DNA of 64,000 nucleotides from JBAVOR01 sp049692255 (GTDB taxonomy: Bacteria > Babelota > Babeliae > Babelales > JACPOV01), in NCBI GenBank assembly GCA_049692255.1, contig JBAVOR010000025.1, positions 1 to 64,000 on the forward strand. The letters run 5' to 3'. Positions 61,587 through 64,000 of the stretch are shown here, piece by piece (the first letter of the stretch is position 1; every line of letters begins with the position of its first letter). The position numbers and the translations under genes are program-made. The notes beneath the pieces were generated by a model. That model was not told the DNA's origin and did not search any database. It was given only the letters and a program-made list of their open reading frames with translations.

Positions 61587-61619
61587 TGTCTATCTTTTCC
61601 CATCTAAGCCAAACGGCTC

Positions 61620-61874
61620 TTATTTTCTGATATGTAACTGATCGATAAGTGAAGCATATTGATCAGGATGCTTACGATTCAGGTATGTTAATGATTTACG
61701 ACGTTGCGCAACCATTTTTACCATGCCTCGTTTTGATGAATGATCTTTTGGATTCACTTTACAATGCTCAGTCAAATGCGTTATTTTTTCTGTTAACAAT
61801 ATTACTTGCATTGCTACCGATCCGGTATCATGCTCACTTTTTTTAAATTTTGCTCTTATTGCCTGCGTTTCCAT
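61620..61874 (-). CDS. rpsO: 30S ribosomal protein S15
   Basis: Small 16S rRNA-binding protein of the platform. Blocks: HDTGSVAMQVILLTEKITHL, the NPKDHSSKRGMVKMVAQRRK helix and YLNRKHPDQYASLIDQL. 84 residues from ATG 61874, which has AAGGG upstream; the frame extends two codons to a TTG. rpsO-pnp order. Confidence 0.96.
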   Translation of the reverse strand: METQAIRAKFKKSEHDTGSVAMQVILLTEKITHLTEHCKVNPKDHSSKRGMVKMVAQRRKSLTYLNRKHPDQYASLIDQLHIRK

Positions 61875-61911
61875 TATCAAAAACCCTTATGCATTGAAAT
61901 AGTCAAAAACC

Positions 61912-61986
61912 TGGTAGGCACGAGCGGATTTGAACCGCTGACCCCTGCTACGTCAAAGCAGTGCTCTGCCACTGAGCTACGCGCCT
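61912..61986 (-). tRNA. tRNA-Val (anticodon GAC)
   Basis: A full cloverleaf on the minus strand: acceptor AGGCGCG/CGTGCCT, D-stem GCTC/GAGC, anticodon stem CTGCT/AGCAG with loop TTGACGT (anticodon GAC), T-arm AGCGG TTCAAAT CCGCT, discriminator A and an encoded CCA. 75 bases. It lies between rpoC and rpsO and may be processed from their transcript. Confidence 0.93.
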
Positions 61987-62002
61987 ACATATCATACCTA
62001 CG

Positions 62003-64000
62003 TTACGTGTCAGATGATTCTTGCATATGTCGACGCTCATAATCAAGCATCATCATTTCATTGGCGCGTGCTTGACGCTCCAAATCTGAATCATCATCAC
62101 CTAAATATTTTACTCTAAATGATTTAATACCGGTACCTGCTGGTATTAATTTACCAATAATAACGTTTTCTTTTAATCCATACAGATGATCTGTTTGGCC
62201 GCCAATTGCCGCTTCGGTTAAAATCTTCGTCGTATCTTGGAACGAGGCAGCAGAAATAAAGCTTTCCGTATCCAATGATGCTAACGTGAGACCCATCAGC
62301 GTTGGTCGCGCAATAGCAACCTTCTTACCTTCTGCCTGCAGAACACTGTTCACCATTTTAAAATGGATTTTGTCGACACGATCTCCAATCAAGAAATCTG
62401 AATCGCCTTGCTCTACAATACGTACTTTACGCAACATTTGGCGAACAATCAACTCAATGTGCCGGTCGTTAATAGCAATACCTTGCACCATATAAATTGC
62501 TTGGATCTGATTAACCAAATATCGTTGTAATACTTCAGGCCCCAAAATACGTAATATATCATGTAAAATAGGGGTACCAGTAGTCAACGCATCACCCGCA
62601 CTTACTTTATCACCATTCATGATCTGCAACTGCTTACCACGGGGAACAAAGTAATCAAATGATTCATACGCATTTACTACGCTAATTTTGCGTAATCCAC
62701 GGTGCATACCACCAAACACTACCTCGCCATCTATATCTGAAATAATAGCGGGGTCTTTTGGCGCACGTGCTTCGAACAAGTCAGCAATACGAGGCAAACC
62801 ACCCGCGATATCTTTCGTTTTAAAACGTTCGCGAGGAGTTTTAACTAAGATATCACCCACTTGCACACTTTGACCATCTTCAACGGCCAAATAGCAACCG
62901 GTTGGCAAATAGTATTGCATTACTTCTTGCCCATTGCGATCAACGATACTCAGCGCTGGCTGATACTTTTCATCTTTCAATTCAAGTACCGATTTATTTT
63001 CTTTATTGGTTGCTTCATCGAACACATTCTGCAATGTAATATTTTCGACAAGATCAACATACTGCACTGCTCCTGCGCCTTCTGTCACAATCACTGTGCT
63101 GTTAGCATCCCACTCGACGAGCTTGGTACCAACCGTAATCTGTTGTCCATCGGTCACATGAATAATAGAACCATATTCGATGTCATGGCGTTGTAATTCA
63201 CGGCCATCCGGTGAAACGATGGTAAGACTCGATTTACGGCTTACCACTACTGCACTACCGTTACGATTAACAATGGTGCGTACACCACTGCAATGCACAA
63301 CGCCGGCATGTTTTGCGCTGAAGAACGATTGTTCTGCAGCACCACTAGCAATACCACCGATGTGGAACGTTCTCATCGTCAGCTGTGTACCAGGTTCACC
63401 AATCGATTGCGCTGCAATAATACCAACTGTTGTTCCTGCATCAACCAGCTCACCACGTGAAAGGTCCATGCCATAGCATGACGCGCAGACACCACGCTTC
63501 GCTTGACAGATTAATGTCGAGCGCACGGGCACTTTGAGCAACGCGGAGTTTTCTATTTTTTCAAGCAATGGTTTAGTAACCAGCATACCTTGCGTTAACA
63601 AGATTTCGCCAGTAACTGGATCTTTAATATCGGTCGCCACAATACGGCCATACACTCGGTTAGAGAGTGAATTAATAATATCACCACCCTCTTTCAGATC
63701 ATCAGCTTCGATATAACCCATAGTTTTGCAATCAAGCATGGTAACAACCACGTCCTGTGCCACGTCAACTAAACGACGCGTCAAATAACCAGAGTTTGCT
63801 GTTTTTAACGCTGTATCGGCCTGTCCCTTACGAGCACCGTGAGTAGAAATGAAATATTCAAACTCGTTCAAACCATCTTTAAAGTTTGATTTGACCGGTG
63901 TTTCCATAATTTCACCAGACGGCGTAGACATCAATCCACGCATACCGACCAGCTGCTTAATTTGATCTTTTGAACCTTTAGCACCAGATTCAAGCATCAT
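62003..64000 (-). CDS. rpoC: DNA-directed RNA polymerase subunit beta', C-terminal part (partial)
   Basis: The last 665 residues of beta'; the 5' end lies beyond the window. Visible blocks are the trigger-loop and bridge region (GLMSTPSGEI, FEYFISTHGARKGQADTALK, TANSGYLTRRLVDVAQD), the second zinc site (CQAKRGVCASCYG), and IGEPGTQLTMRTFHIGG. It ends in a basic/acidic tail. The stop is 16 bases before the tRNA-Val gene. Confidence 0.96.
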   Translation of the reverse strand: MMLESGAKGSKDQIKQLVGMRGLMSTPSGEIMETPVKSNFKDGLNEFEYFISTHGARKGQADTALKTANSGYLTRRLVDVAQDVVVTMLDCKTMGYIEADDLKEGGDIINSLSNRVYGRIVATDIKDPVTGEILLTQGMLVTKPLLEKIENSALLKVPVRSTLICQAKRGVCASCYGMDLSRGELVDAGTTVGIIAAQSIGEPGTQLTMRTFHIGGIASGAAEQSFFSAKHAGVVHCSGVRTIVNRNGSAVVVSRKSSLTIVSPDGRELQRHDIEYGSIIHVTDGQQITVGTKLVEWDANSTVIVTEGAGAVQYVDLVENITLQNVFDEATNKENKSVLELKDEKYQPALSIVDRNGQEVMQYYLPTGCYLAVEDGQSVQVGDILVKTPRERFKTKDIAGGLPRIADLFEARAPKDPAIISDIDGEVVFGGMHRGLRKISVVNAYESFDYFVPRGKQLQIMNGDKVSAGDALTTGTPILHDILRILGPEVLQRYLVNQIQAIYMVQGIAINDRHIELIVRQMLRKVRIVEQGDSDFLIGDRVDKIHFKMVNSVLQAEGKKVAIARPTLMGLTLASLDTESFISAASFQDTTKILTEAAIGGQTDHLYGLKENVIIGKLIPAGTGIKSFRVKYLGDDDSDLERQARANEMMMLDYERRHMQESSDT

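Noticed and set aside
1..64000. CRISPR arrays, insertion sequences, integrases, rRNA genes or prophage blocks
   Set aside because: I looked for regularly spaced repeats, transposase or integrase motifs and rRNA signatures and found none.

Overview
The window is a gene-dense, low-to-moderate GC bacterial chromosome segment with about 80 genes and very short intergenic gaps. I see no insertion sequence, prophage or CRISPR array. About half of it is core translation machinery. The rest combines housekeeping genes with many single genes for exported proteins, several of them eukaryote-like (C2H2-type zinc fingers, Skp1/BTB-like plus WD40 modules, delta-60 beta-propellers). Together with shortened or divergent core genes, this suggests a host-associated bacterium of a deep candidate lineage. 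Candidatus Dependentiae (TM6/Babeliales) is my best guess. That is inference from gene content, not from a marker search.

Layout. At 1-2936 (+) lie the tail of a probable sbcD and a full sbcC. At 3462-22808 (-) one long ribosomal super-cluster runs rpsL-rpsG-fusA-tuf, then the S10, spc and alpha operons through secY-adk-map-infA-rpmJ-rpsM-rpsK-rpsD-rpoA-rplQ. It ends at a hairpin terminator, and rpmD (L30) is missing between rpsE and rplO. At 23-38 kb, housekeeping genes (rseP, rplM, an NhaC-type antiporter, pepP, recR, yidC, dnaJ, a MerR regulator, murC) alternate with small exported proteins. At 38.4-42.6 kb (-) lies the ffh-rpsP-khpA-trmD-rplS cluster without rimM; its trmD carries an extra C-terminal SPOUT-like domain. 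At 42.7-48.5 kb are hflX, two tandem paralogous delta-60 repeat proteins and a coiled-coil exported protein, followed by a hairpin-rich noncoding segment. At 48.7-54.7 kb are a UvrD/PcrA helicase, trpS, and an operon arranged like cdaA-cdaR-glmM whose cyclase-like gene has lost both catalytic motifs. At 54.7-57.7 kb are a Cys/His-rich exported protein and a Skp1/BTB-like plus WD40 protein. At 57.7-64 kb (-) are a divergent holA, rph, pnp, rpsO, tRNA-Val(GAC) and the 3' part of rpoC.

How the genes work together. The minus-strand clusters supply ribosomes, transcription (rpoA, rpoC), protein export (secY, ffh, yidC) and RNA turnover (pnp, rph). murC and glmM imply a retained peptidoglycan precursor pathway. 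SbcCD, RecR and UvrD/PcrA cover DNA repair. Several exported-protein genes stand alone behind near-consensus sigma70 promoters, as expected for independently expressed surface or host-facing products.

The observations I rate highest are the catalytically dead diadenylate-cyclase-like protein in the cdaA position, the family of secreted C2H2-like zinc-finger proteins, the Skp1/BTB-like plus WD40 protein, and the structured intergenic element before the helicase gene.
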